64,000 bases of DNA from Zeugodacus cucurbitae. Its lineage: Eukaryota > Arthropoda > Insecta > Diptera > Tephritidae. Positions within the stretch are counted from its first letter, which is position 1; the number at the start of each line of letters is the position of its first letter. The position numbers and the translations under genes are program-made. Of the stretch, positions 45,425 to 57,626 are shown piece after piece. Where the stretch lies: assembly GCF_028554725.1 (NCBI RefSeq), contig NC_071668.1, positions 55,471,732-55,535,731 on the forward strand, read 5' to 3'. The notes beneath the pieces were generated by a model, which saw only the letters and a program-made list of their open reading frames with translations, was not told the origin of the DNA and ran no database searches.

Positions 45425-47088
45425 CAGTATAATGACCAGCACTCTCAGCACTGTCAATAACTGGGCAACGCAAGCGGGATTGGGGCTCAATGCGGAAAAG
45501 ACAGACCTTCTGGTGTTTACTAGAAGGTACAAAATACCTGCATGGAAGCCCCCTTCGCTAAATGGGACCGAGCTCCCGCTTAAGGACCGTACCAAATACC
45601 TAGGGGTAGTCTTGGACACCAAACTTCTGTGGAAGTACAATGTGGAGGAGAGAGTGAGGAAAACCAGTAATGCTCTGTATGCATGCAGGAAGATGCTTGG
45701 CACTACCTGGGGGCTTTCTCCCACTCTCATGCACTGGTGCTACACAGCAATAGTGAGACCAATTCTGCTCTACGGGGTTCTGGTATGGTGGACGGGTACC
45801 AGAAAATCTACTTATCGGAAGCTGATGGAAAAGGTTCAACGGCTTGCCGCGCTATGTATAACGGGGGCCCTAAGAACCACCCCAACGGCTGCTCTAGAAC
45901 GAATATTAAACCTGCCACCTATAGATCTCTTTGCCGAAAGCTGCGCGGCGAAATCGGCGGGTCGACTGATGGCAATAGGTGAATTCACATACAGATCCTT
46001 CGGACTCAGCTCGGTTGCTAAGAGCAGTCTGACAGGTATCGACTATCTGGTCCCATTCTACAACTGGGAAAGACGTTTCATGGTAAACATGGAAAAGGAT
46101 GGGTGGCGCAAGGGCACCGTAACTACATGCAACACCTTAAATATCTATACGGATGGCTCTAAAATGGATGAGGGAGTAGGTGCAGGAATATACTGTCCGG
46201 AATTAGGCATAAAACAGCCGTTCAAACTGCCGAATCACTGCAGTATATTTCAAGCAGAGGTCTTTGCTATTGGGAAGGCAGCAGAGCTAGCCTCCAGAGC
46301 ACAAGGCCAATACTCTAAAATTAACATCTACGTAGACAGCCAAGCGGCAATCAAGGCAGTAACATCGTGTCGAATATCGGCCAAAAGTGTCCTGAGCAGC
46401 AGGGCAGCAGTAGTGAGGATCGCCAGAAATATGAGGCTACACTTCTACTGGGTGCCAGGCCATAAAGGCATCGAGGGCAACGAAATCGTAGACGGGATTT
46501 CCAAGAGTGGTGTACAGCTGTCACCCGGAAACATGATCAACATCGCTAAACCCATGCACATTCTTTACGATGACATAGACAGGTGCACGGCAAGAAGAAT
46601 CATATCTCGCTGGAAGGATCTACCGGGGTGTAAAACTGCAAAGGTCATGTGCAAAGCGGTAGATCAAAAATATACAAGGTTCCTACTGGAGCTCGATGGA
46701 AAGAGCTGTAGGACCATGGTTGTCATTCTTACCGGTCACAGCCTTGTAGCGGCACATGCCTATAAAATGGGGCTGTTAGATCGGGAGGAATGCAGAAAAT
46801 GTCAAGAGCGGGGCACCAAGGAAACAGTGGAGCATCTCTTGTGCGTTTGTCCTGCGTTAGCGAGACAGCGTATTATGTACTTAGGGGCCCTACAGTACGA
46901 TAAGTTAGAGGAGATATCGTCAGTGAAGCCTCATAAACTATTAAAATTCACGACAGGCGCAGGCATCCTGAATGATGACTACTACTCAGGGAACACGTAA
47001 AGGCACTCCATTCTGGTATCGCAAAGGACCATAACTGGTCTATGCGTGGCCTGCAGGCCTACCAGACCAACCTAACCTAACCTAACCT
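45425..47088 (+). mobile_element. LOA-type LINE, 5'-truncated, recent insertion
   Basis: A perfect 13-bp target-site duplication 'aatgttttcctag' flanks the copy (45,412-45,424 and 47,089-47,101), and the 3' end is (cctaac)n, so the insertion is recent. It starts inside RT and keeps the C-terminal RT, RNase H and Cys/His regions in one open frame. It probably sits in the first intron of Duox, antisense to it. Confidence 0.93.
45432..47000 (+). pseudogene. LOA-type ORF2 C-terminal half, 522 codons open
   Basis: Residues 1-~190 are the RT thumb/connection ('NWATQAGLGLNAEKTDLL', 'YLGVVLDTKLLWK', 'TTPTAALERILNLPP'). An RNase H domain at ~235-360 keeps its acidic residues ('IYTDGSK', 'FQAEVFAIGKAAE', 'IYVDSQAAIKAV', 'WVPGHKGIEGN', then a D in 'IVDGIS'). 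The last ~150 residues have 'KTAKVMCKAVDQKYTRFL' and 'EECRKCQERGTKETVEHL'. No stop or shift occurs, but the copy lacks endonuclease and the RT catalytic core, so it is dead on arrival despite the long ORF. The ATG is incidental. Not a host gene. Confidence 0.9.
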
Positions 47089-47101
47089 AATGTTTTCCTA
47101 G

Positions 47102-49797
47102 ACTGCGAGCTACTTATGTTGATGTTAACGATTATCTAGACCCTGCTTAAGAAGAAAGTGTAAGATTAATTGTCATCGAGGTCTTCAAACGGAAGGCACA
47201 GGAAACGAGCTTTTGAGTGTAGGCATAGGGAGAGGGGTGTTAGATGATCCAGGTTCGTTGGCCATGCAAATAGATAGTTAGTATCATACGGAGACTTTTA
47301 GCATGCCGGACATGAAGAAGAATTTACCATGCTACAATATTCAGAACGAAGTTGCGCGAGGGTAAATCTGGTTTCGTGAGACAGCTCGCGCTCATCATCT
47401 GCACTGGGAGGGAGTCAAGGATGGTGTTAATAACTTTGCTGTGAATGACGTTTAAGGCACGCGGGAAACTGTCTTATTCCAAAATCTGGTCGAAGTATTT
47501 TTCAATGTCGTATACGTACTGTATGAGGGACCTCTTGATGTACATGAGAGGTGTTTCTTCAAGCTTATGACTACAGGTTAGCATTCTGTTCTGAGTTCTA
47601 ATGTTCCAGTATCAATTACTTTCGCTATTTTCGAGTCATCGGTTTAACAAATGGAGAAATTCTAGTTTATATTGGAACCCAGAGACGAACTTTCATTCAA
47701 AGTTACTCCCCAGAATGCCAGTTGAATCTCATCATTCATTAATGATCATCAACTTCCGAGCCGCAATTAATTCGTCATATACTTCTGACGCTATACTCAG
47801 TTTGTTCCGCACCACAATAAAGTAATGGCATCAGGAGCGGTATTGCTTATTTTACAGAATTGTTGGAACCATTTAGCATTTAGATAACTAATTGAGAATT
47901 AACTTGTACATTTCAAACCCATAAAGACAGAAATATGTTCATCGGTGATTTTCCCAGTAAGCTTTCCACACAAAGTTTTGTAAATAATTTTCTTTGAATT
48001 TTAAAAATTTTTACGGTAATTTGTGATCATAAATTACATATCTGCTTACCTTGGCAAATGCTTTGGCAACTACCCTCTAGGAAAAGACACCCTATAATAT
48101 AAATTCATTATAATGAATTTTAGTTTTTGGGTGAACCACCATCTGCTACTCATTAAAATATAAGTAAAACCGTAAATGAGTGAAAACAAATTACAACAAA
48201 ATAAAAATTTAATTAACACCACTACACTGAGTTACTCATGTTTATGGCTATTGACAATTATTCGGTAAGGGTTTTGCAAAAAGGTGACAATGCAATCGAA
48301 ACTGCAAGTAATTATTTACACAGAAGAGCGTATGTAACGCCGGCATTGGCGAACGTGTGTGCATGCATTCGTGCCTGGCACTCGCGCATGAAAATCGTAT
48401 TTGGTCACAATTTAGTAAAAACTAATAAGCTGACAAACATTAATTATGTCGCTGCGTTTTGCTTTGAATTTTCAATTTTTTATATTAAATTGTTAATTGC
48501 CGACGCTAATGATTCGCCTTCTGTGTGAATCGCCGCATATGTGTGTATATAACAGAAGTAGCCAATGCCGTACTCAATAAAAAAATGAAATACTGCAACT
48601 TCAACGGTGCGCCTATTGCTTTTTAATTAATTCCTTTTTCTCAACATTTCTTACTCTAAATTGTCAAGCAGTTGCAGCAATTCGTAGCGAAGGCAATTCA
48701 TGTGTTTGAACTGGAATTGAAAATTATTGTAAATAACTGATAGCAAGAATTCGTATTTTTTGTGCTATACAATTCATGAAGTAACTGCTTTGCGCAGGTG
48801 TAGCTTTAAATTGATTGCTTACAAACTATATAGGGTGAGCTGTCTTTTATGTCGGTAATAACTTTGATATTTACTAATCGATTAAGTTGGGAAAACGCTA
48901 CCTGTACCTCTCGATGTAGTATTCACTTTCAGCAAAAAAAAATCTCTGAAAGTCCTAAGTCAAAAATGGCTGAGATTAATTGGTCTCCTATATCTCCAGA
49001 TTTAACTATTACTTATTTTCCTGAGAATTTTTTGAAGCAAAGTGCCCAGTAATCCTCTGATGATTGTTTGCTTTGAAACAAGAAATAGTGTCGAAATCAT
49101 TGTTAGAATTAATGGAGAGTAAATTGTACTGTAGTCAATAAAGGATATCATTAATTGAGCAATTATTCAAACAATTTTCCAAATTAATTATAAAGCCACA
49201 ATTTATATAGTTAATGCACCCTGTTTATACTCAAGTTTATAGTATATAAATACTTAAATGCACAATTCTATTCGAATTAATAATATTTCGATTAATGATA
49301 TCATTTGTCAACATAATTGTATAGGCCTTGCATTTAGTAATTCAACAACGTTTGTATAAATGTAGGCAGGTGTGTACAATATACATATAGACTCAAATAA
49401 TAATTCAATTAATTGGTAGTTAAATATGTTAACTTTTCGAAGAATTGTTGTGTACGATTTTTTTAAATGGTTTAATATACTCCCATACTGTAGATAAGGT
49501 ATAAGTTTAATTACATATACTGGTTAACTATTTGATATAGTGATATTTTTATGGAGTCACTAATTATTTAAAAATATAGGGAAAAAGGAAAAATATAGGA
49601 AGGTTACTATCGTTTTAAATTTTTATTTGATGTTATGGCAATTGTTGGTTGATATGGTATTAAAGTTTGTAAGAATATTCCAAAAGCAAATACAAGTTCC
49701 CACACGTGAACATGCAAAATATATATTTGCTCATGAGAAAAAAATAGATTCTCTAAATCTATCCAAAAGAGGATTACTTAGCTTAGAGACTTATTTT
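47102..49797. other. No gene seen
   Basis: AT-rich with short ORFs only (up to 96 codons at 48,238-48,528, no domain). No transposon protein recognised. If a Duox first exon lies far upstream, this would be its intron. Confidence 0.5.
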
Positions 49798-50822
49798 TAT
49801 ACTCTCGAAACAAAGTTGCTAGCAACATAGTTGCTAAAGAGAGTATTATAGTTTTGTTCACATAACGGTTGTTTGTAACACCCAAAACTAAACGAGTTAG
49901 ATATAGGGTTATATATACCAAAGTGATCAGGGTGAAGAGTGGAGTTCAAATCCGAATGTCTGTCTGTCCGTCTGTGCAAGCTGTAACTTGAGTAAAAATT
50001 AAGATATCTTGATGAAACTTGGCACACTTATTTCTTTGCACCATCGGAAGGTTGCTTTCGAAAATGAGCAAAATCGTACCACTGCCACGCCCACAAAATG
50101 GCGAAAACCGAAAACACATAAAGTGCCATAACTAAGCCATAAATAAAGCTATGGAAGTAAAATTTGGTATGAAGGATCGCACTATGAAGGGGCATATTTG
50201 GATGTAATTTTTTTGGGGAAGTGGGCGTGGCCTCGCCCCTACTAAGTTTTTTGTACATATCTCGCAAACCAATAGAGCTATATAAACCAAACATTCTGCG
50301 GTCTTTTTTTTAGCCCCTTCTTAAACCATATCTCAGGAACTACTCGACCGATTTCAATGAAATTGGTTTGTAATAGTTTCCTTACATCCCAATGATATGT
50401 TGTGAAAATAGGCCAAATCGCTTCACAACCAGGCCTACTTCCTATATACCGGAACTTTGAAGACGATCTAAATCGTTTACTTTACAATATATAAAGTAAG
50501 CACTAGTGAAGATATCGGTGTGGAACTTTGCACAAATACTATGTTTATAGTGTGGCAGCCCCTTTCTAAAAATCGCCGAAATCGGACCATAGGTTTTTAA
50601 GGCTTCATATATGGAACACGAGGACCTCGGTGCTTCTAACCTAATATTATGGTTTCCAACTTTCAATGGACTTTATACAATATATATACTTTATACAATA
50701 TTATATATGACGGATATGTGGGTCAAATTGTTTATTATATAATATAAATAAAGTTAAATAAATAAATTGCGAGAGTATAAAATGTTCGGTTACACCCGAA
50801 CTTAGCCCTTCCTTACTTGTTT
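49798..50822 (+). mobile_element. HINE (INE-1/DINE-1-like, Helentron-derived) element
   Basis: The 5' tip 'tatactctcg' (49,798-49,807) is exactly inverted at 'cgagagtata' (50,770-50,779). After it comes a hairpin 'gttcgg-ttacac-ccgaac' (50,784-50,801) and the terminal 'ccttccttacttgttt'. Inside are 'gtctgtctgtccgtctgtgc', 'cttgatgaaacttggcaca' and 'ccacgcccacaaaatggcg', words typical of this abundant dipteran class. There is no coding capacity; such elements are thought to be moved by Helentron proteins and insert without target-site duplication. Confidence 0.8.
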
Positions 50823-52683
50823 CTTTTAAAATTGTTGTTTCAATAATATTTTCCGTGATATTTTTGATGATCCGTTGCATAATCGATATGAGTTCGGAAT
50901 AAAAATAAATTACCCAATCTTCAATTGAAGATTATGTGGTGGCATTTTCATCAAATCAAGAGAATTAAAAAAATTAATTTGAAAATTTAATATTTTATTT
51001 TCATCAACAAGAGTGTCGATTTATTTAAAAGACATTAGGTCTCCTGGCAATAACTGTTGTATTTTAAAGTCAACATCAAAATGGTGCCTAAATTACTCGA
51101 CTACGAAACAAGTTATGTTCCAAATAATTAAATATTTGTATATTCGGAAAAATACCCCAATTACTCTTCCCACATGACAACAATCAGCCAAATAGTTCAA
51201 ATTAGACCCAGTACTTCTGCCGCATTCACCGTGTTCTTCAAATTTGGTCCGTGCGTCTTAAGTTTTTAGACAAATTAAAGAAGTTGGAGCATAGCTGGTC
51301 CAAATGTAACGAGCTAAAGGATGTGAGTGATGGGAAATCATGTTTTTCTTTAAAAGAAAACTTCAATTGTATATTTAAAAGAAATTCAATTGTCTTGAGA
51401 TAGAGAAATTTAAAGTCATACTTTTAAGTAGTGTCGGACCGATCCCCAATTTTTGCCTGTTTTACGAGGTTCTTGTACATGCACCTCATAGTCCAAACCA
51501 GCACCAAATGATTATTACTTCCTGTCTATTCCTGTCTATGGCGAATGATGGTGATTATGAAAATTTGTCTCAAGAGAAACTTTTAAAAACATATTCTCCC
51601 AGTTTTTTGCCAATAGCAACAAGGGTTTCTATACGAGTGACTTTATGAAATTATCTTCCAAATCTCAACAAGTTCTTGAACAAAACTGTGTATATTTGGA
51701 ATAAATCGAATCATTCTAAATAATGTAACAATAAATTTAAACCAAAAATAATAAAGTTCTTTATACTAGACTTAATATTATCATCGTGAATTTAATATTA
51801 TAAGGTGAACAGAAGACTTAATATTTTAGACTTTTAAGAAATCAAGAAAGTAAAAGAAAAATTAATGTAAGGCAGATGCCGATGCCAAGACCGATCGGTC
51901 TCTGCATTTAAGACCGTAATTGACGTGTAGTAGTCATTATCACAAATGAATATTAACTGAATGTTCACATCTACTACACATGATCTCAAAAATATGATAA
52001 CATTCCAAAAAATCTTTTGAAAAAAGTGGTATTTTATAAAAAACGTAAGTTAGTAACATTAAAATATTTAATGACGTATTTCCCCGAATTGACGGCACTC
52101 AATATTCGTAGATCGATTAAAAAAATGGTTGAGCACCAGTTGTTTGTATTTTTTAAACTATACTCTTGTTATGCTTTAAATAGGAATTTTAAGTATGCAG
52201 ATATATCAAATGAAGTGCACAGATATCGATCGGCACGAATTTAAAAATATTTTCCATTGCGTTTTGTATAAATCTCGAGTGACTCAAAAACACAGTCAGC
52301 CAGTCTAATGTGACCATCAAATAGCGAATTGTTTGCTGTCAAGTGGGCACTACACTGTAGACAACACGGGCGTATTTTAAGAATACACAGCAACAACAAC
52401 GACGTGTTCAATTGAAAAAGGCAAATGAAATCAAAATTTGCTTAATTTATACGATTTGAAATTTGAGTAGCCGTTTTCGTAATTACAGCCGTAGCTGTTG
52501 GTGCTGCTGTTGTCAACATTGTTAGTTTTTGTTGTTTTAAGCGATGTCGATGATGGCGACAGCAACAATTTGTTAGCTGCGTTTATCGCGTTTTAATGAT
52601 TCGCATAAGCAGATTTGATTTATATGTAGAAATACATATGTGTGTATGTTTGTATATAATATATTGACCATTTATGTGGAGTA
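50823..52683. other. No gene seen
   Basis: AT-rich. The 75-codon plus ORF at 52,017-52,244 has no recognised domain. Bases 52,300-52,600 are slightly less AT-rich with caacaacaa-type runs. Confidence 0.5.
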
Positions 52684-52832
52684 CCGGGTGGTTCAAATGC
52701 AAACTATCTGCCTATATGAACGGATGAATTATCTTAAAATACAACCGTGTTTTACTCTAGAAGAAATATTTGTATTTGGAAACCCATACCTTCCACTTCT
52801 TCAATAAAAAATACTTGCTTCTGAACCACCTA
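52684..52832. mobile_element. Short MITE-like element, ~149 bp
   Basis: 'gggtggttcaaatgcaa' at the left end (52,686-52,702) and the reverse complement of the right end ('taggtggttcagaagcaa', 52,815-52,832) match at about 14 of 16 positions. There is no ORF inside, and target-site duplication is unclear. Confidence 0.45.
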
Positions 52833-55453
52833 TTTTCATTGCATAATGAAGCATAGCAAACCACTAAGAAAATGCCAATTAAAATAAATAAACAAAGTAA
52901 ATTTACAAAACATAAATCTTTTTTGATTTATTTTTGTACACATAGTTGACGATTACGGTTGTTTGTTATAGATTTACGAGTGTTGTAGCCAAATGCGTAC
53001 GTGTTCGTATTTCAATTTACCCGATTTAGCGCCATTCACTACCCAATTAAATTTTAAGATACCAATTTGTCTGAAGTAGTCATAGAAAAGTAAATGCAAA
53101 CAAGATATAAAAAACATTTAAGTAGACTGAGTAGAGCCGTAATTACTAATTTAGTTATTCAAGTGCGAATCTTTGGCGATTTTCATGTCAAACAAGATAC
53201 TCGACGAATGTTTTTGCATACCGCAGAAGCAGAGAAAAAATCAAAAGAGGAGAAAATAAAATAAAAAAATGAAAAAGATTAAAAAAATATAAGTTGAACT
53301 GTTTTTAGTTTGAATAACAAAAATGTATATGTTGGTATGCATGGACCCATGTACCCATGTACCTGCTACGCATAAATAGAAATCGCGGAATTTCGCTGGT
53401 ATGCCAGTATTTTAATTTGTTTATTCAAATAAATAAAAAACAAATTAAATTAGTATTGCAATATTAGTTTGAGTTAAATAAAAAACAGAATAAAGTCAGG
53501 AGTGTCGAATTTGGAGATCGAGGCGACCAGTCAACGCCACTCCTTTTTGAGACCAGGAAGTTTTTTGCAGAAACTTAATAGTTCGATTGACATAATGTCA
53601 TGGATCTTTGATTTATGAGATGAGATCTTTCACAATAAAACAACATACATTGATATCGATTTCCATAAGGGTTTTCTTTTGTTAGTAAAATATGATCCAA
53701 TCGTTGGTATATGGTTGAGGCTCAAACGTCGTACCAAACAGCCATTTTGGGGTCATGCAATAGTGTTTTATGAATCTTTTATCACATGCCGAGGATCTCC
53801 CAAATAAAGTCAATACAGTCAATTCGCTCGACACATCAAACGTCGAGATGAATTCTTCCCATTAAAGTCCTTTAATATTGTAATCACAAGTTTAAAAATT
53901 AAAATGGAAACTTCCTTGAAAGCATTATAATATATTCTCTTGGTTTGAAAATCTGATAGTTCATTTTAGCTTTTTTGGTTTTAGTTTTATATTATTTTCC
54001 TTTCACAATCTCTCATAATGAAGCACCATACATTGATATCAATTTGCTTCGAGAGCAAAAAACCGACCTAATCATTCTATTTTGGGAACTTCAGGAACGT
54101 TTTATTGGCCCAGTATGAAGTTAAAGCTCAAACACACCGGATTAGATAAGACACAAAACGTATTTTGTTCGAGACCAAACCAAGCGCACATGCATTTTTG
54201 TCCAGTCTTGTTCGATCCCATATGAAGCTATGGGATGTTGTCGTTTCAGACAAGAATATAAGTCTTGACTAATCTGGTGGGGGTTGAGCTTAATTAACCG
54301 ACATTATTGCTAGTAAATTCAATTCGCTCGAAGAGATGTTCTAGCTCTTCTGGTTTAAGATCTTTAATCCTGTATCAAGATAAACATTTAATATAGAAAC
54401 TTCCTTATACGAAATATATGATATCCGAATTAGAATTGATCAAGAGAATAGAAAGTATGTAAAGAGCTTGAGAAAGAGGTCGAGATAATGAAACAACGAT
54501 TAATGGGAAATATATCACTCTAATCACTAAACCACCAATTCTGACTTACACAAATTTTTATTTGTGAACAAATTAAAAAAAATATAAAATATGCGTCTTA
54601 AACTCCGAGAGTTCGTAAAATCCTTGAACAGAGTTGCCACCTAATATAAAATAAAACGGAAACTATTAAAAAAATGCGTGATAAAATTAAAACGAGTATG
54701 AAATGTTTCAGAAAATTTTCAAATCAGAAATATTTTGAAACAGAGTTGCCACCCGTTGAAAATTTAAACCCAAAAATACTACGTGACATATTTTTGGGTT
54801 TAAAGATAAAACGTTATGAAAGGCTTTTTGAAAATATTCAGAAAGTCTTTAATTTATAAATATTTGTGATCAAATACGTCTTTAGAAAAGTATAACAAAA
54901 CAATATTGAAAACCTTTGACAAACATGAAACAAATATCCATGTAAAATTAGAAATATTTTTTAACAGCGCTGTCACTTATATCAAAATATACAACTAAGC
55001 AAATTGCAAACTGTAGTGAACATTTCTAATCGTAAGACATTTTGTCCCCAAGTCACAATTTCAATAGAAATTCAAATGAAATCTCTAATAATGAGGCACA
55101 CTTCATGATTCTTAATTCATAGCTTCTACTTTCATTTTGAAAACGAGTTATATTACTATTATCATCGCACATATCACCAGTTAATAATAAATAAAAATAG
55201 CTTAAGCTTAAGTGTAGCGTCAAGATCCGGTATCTACTTGTGGTTTCTGTTTTTACGCGACGCTACTTAAACAACATTTGCCGGTTGTTGACTTCTATAA
55301 CACTTCCTCTACAATAAAAACGGCAAATATTAAAATCTTAAAGACACGATAAAGCAAATGTAAATTTTATATCAAAACAAATGAATAATCCGTAGCATAC
55401 AGCAAACGATGTGCTTTGGTCAACAAGTACAAGACAACAAAAACAAAAATCGT
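52833..55453. other. No gene seen; diverged local duplications
   Basis: No coding exon. Two related segments (~53,560-53,940 and ~54,000-54,420) share 'cattgatatc', 'caattcgctcga' and 'gaaacttcctt' in the same order. A block containing 'acagagttgccacc' recurs at 54,630 and 54,738, with a weaker third copy near 54,963. Short ORFs only. Confidence 0.45.
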
Positions 55454-55672
55454 TTAAAATAAAAGTTGTCGAGTAAAGTGAAGGGGAATTATGCGATAAC
55501 AGTCTTTTTTTAATACCCATACACGTGTGCGATTTTGACTGGGACGCCTACTTTCCAAAAAGCCAACTGGACCCAACAAGCTTGGTATTCTTTTTTTATG
55601 TCTCGTTTGGCTGACAGGGAGCGCATAAGTCAATAATATTGCGCATATCAAAGAGGCGTAGAAGAAAAGCAT
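55454..55672 (-). CDS. Small ORF with signal peptide, candidate secreted peptide or Duox 5' exon
   Basis: Seventy-two codons. The N-terminus 'MLFFYASLICAILLTYAL' is a good signal peptide (hydrophobic core after a short start, likely cleavage after 'ALPVSQ'). The rest contains two basic sites, KKR and RR, around 'IPSLLGPVGFLES', as in a processed peptide precursor, and then 'RPSQNRTRVW'. It has no known family. Alternatively it is the missing first exon of Duox: it is on the same strand and ~11 kb upstream, and splice donors with the phase needed exist at 'gaaa|gtaggc' and 'acac|gtgtat', but both are weak. It could also be a chance ORF; no promoter or poly(A) signal was recognised. Confidence 0.3.
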   Translation of the reverse strand: MLFFYASLICAILLTYALPVSQTRHKKRIPSLLGPVGFLESRRPSQNRTRVWVLKKDCYRIIPLHFTRQLLF

Positions 55673-56450
55673 TGCTCATTTTGAAGACTTGTTTTTTGAT
55701 TAATTATTATCAATTTATACTTTCATTAATTTTTTTTTGTGCCACCTCGGGTACTAGTTAGGCTTAAATTGCATGAATGAACTAGCTGTACATATTTGTA
55801 TGTTTATTAGTTTATTGTATGTTCGTATAGTTCATTGATGTTTTGCTAATCGCAATAGCAAAATGTGATTTCTAATATCAAATCAGTTGATTAGATCCTC
55901 GTACATTATTTAGCGGAACGCGCTTAAATTCAGATAAATCTGAGTAGATATGTGTAGATTTGCACTTTGCTTAGTTATTATATTGCTGGAATGTCGTTAA
56001 AACAAATCACACAAACCTACAGTTCGCGCCAAAAATGTAGTGCATTAATTTTTTTTTTTGAGAAATTTCAATCCTTATGATATATTTTCTACTGAAATGC
56101 TCTTGAAGGAGACTTATGAGGTTAGCCTACAATTTTCCAAAAATCGATTACGTTTTTTGACCTAATGTAAAATTTAGGTGACGAAAAATGTTTTTAATTG
56201 ATACAATTGTAAAAAACACTGCTTCGCTTTTATGAAAAATTTCTAGAGAATCAAAAATTACAGTTGAAAATAGTTACATATAAGTATAAAACATTAGTAC
56301 GTGGCAAAAAATAGTATAATACTGTTCAAGAATTAAAAAAAAATATATTTTAGTTCCTTAAAAACCATGACGGCTTGAAAACCATTAATATCTCAACACA
56401 AGAATGTATTATCTATTTTTCACTCGAAGTTGTATTAATTATTATTTTTT
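55673..56450. other. No gene seen
   Basis: AT-rich, short ORFs only. Confidence 0.55.
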
Positions 56451-57626
56451 TATACTCTCGCAACAAAAATTGCTAAGACTCCGTCCGTCCGTCCGTCTGT
56501 CCGGGCAACGGATAACTTGAGTAAAAATTGAGATATCTTAACGAAACTTGGAACACGTATTCCTTGGCACCCTGAGGAGGTTGCTTTCGAAGATGGGCAA
56601 AATCGGACCTTTGCCACGCCCACAAAATATCGAAAATCAATTTCGATTCTTTCAGTCACTTCTTAATACAGTCCAAAACCGAAAATGAAATGAAATCGGA
56701 TAATAACCGCCCACCTCGCATACAAAGGTTAGGTTGAAAATTACTAAAAGTGGGTTAACTCACTAACGAAAAACGTCAGAAACACTAAATTTCACGGATA
56801 TAATAGCAGAAGGAAGCTGCACTCAGATTTTTTTAACAAAATGAAAAATGGGCGTGGCATCGCCACTTATGACTATGGGTCAAAACCATATCTCAGGAAC
56901 TACTCGACAAATTTCAATGAAATTCGGTATATAATATTTTCTTGACACCCTGATAACACGGATAAAGAATGGGCGAAATCGGTTCACAACCACGACTACT
57001 TTCCTTATAACTCAATTTTGAATTCCATCTTATTCCTTCACTTTATAATATAAACATAAGGAATGAAATATAAATCGAAAACGGACTATTACTTTTCAAG
57101 GCCCCAGATATCGAAAATGTTGAACTCAGCGCCTAAGGGTAAATTTTAACCGACAATATGGGTAAATCTCTTAGATAAATTTAATGTAATTCAGAGGAAA
57201 TTGTTTTTTTCTAATAGTGCGTCTTTCCAAAAATTATTAAAATCGGGTCATAACATCTCTTAGCTCCCATATACCTAATTATAAGTTTTCAAAAATATCA
57301 TCTCCTAGCTCCCATATAGGTTATAGGTTTTTTAAAAGAACGGTGGGCTTTATTCCGCATATATGTATTGGTTGATATGTGATATACTTAGCAAAATTAA
57401 GTGAGCGTATAGTCTTGTATATAGTGTACCTTGCTGGTGAAATTGAATGAAATCGGTTAAGGAATTACCTCAGTCCTCATATCTATATATGACGATTTCC
57501 GTTATTCAATTAAACTGTATGCCGAATTTATGGGTAAATTTGTGTGTTATCTTAATAATATTTCTATAAATTGCGAGAGTATAAAATGTTCGGTTGCACC
57601 CGAATTTAGCCTTTCCTTACTTGTTT
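56451..57626 (+). mobile_element. HINE (INE-1/DINE-1-like) element, second copy
   Basis: Same plan as the copy at 49,798: 'tatactctcg' (56,451-56,460) inverted at 'cgagagtata' (57,574-57,583), then hairpin 'gttcgg-ttgcac-ccgaat' (57,588-57,605) and the end 'ctttccttacttgttt'. The start lacks ~80 bases present in the first copy, so 'ccgtccgtccgtctgtccg' follows the tip almost directly. 'gccacgcccacaaaat' and 'gggcgtggcatcgcc' are shared family words. Non-coding. Confidence 0.8.

Noticed and set aside
45432..47000. The 522-codon ORF as a host RNase H gene
   Set aside because: It has RT remnants in front, a LINE C-terminus behind, a (cctaac)n tail and a perfect target-site duplication.
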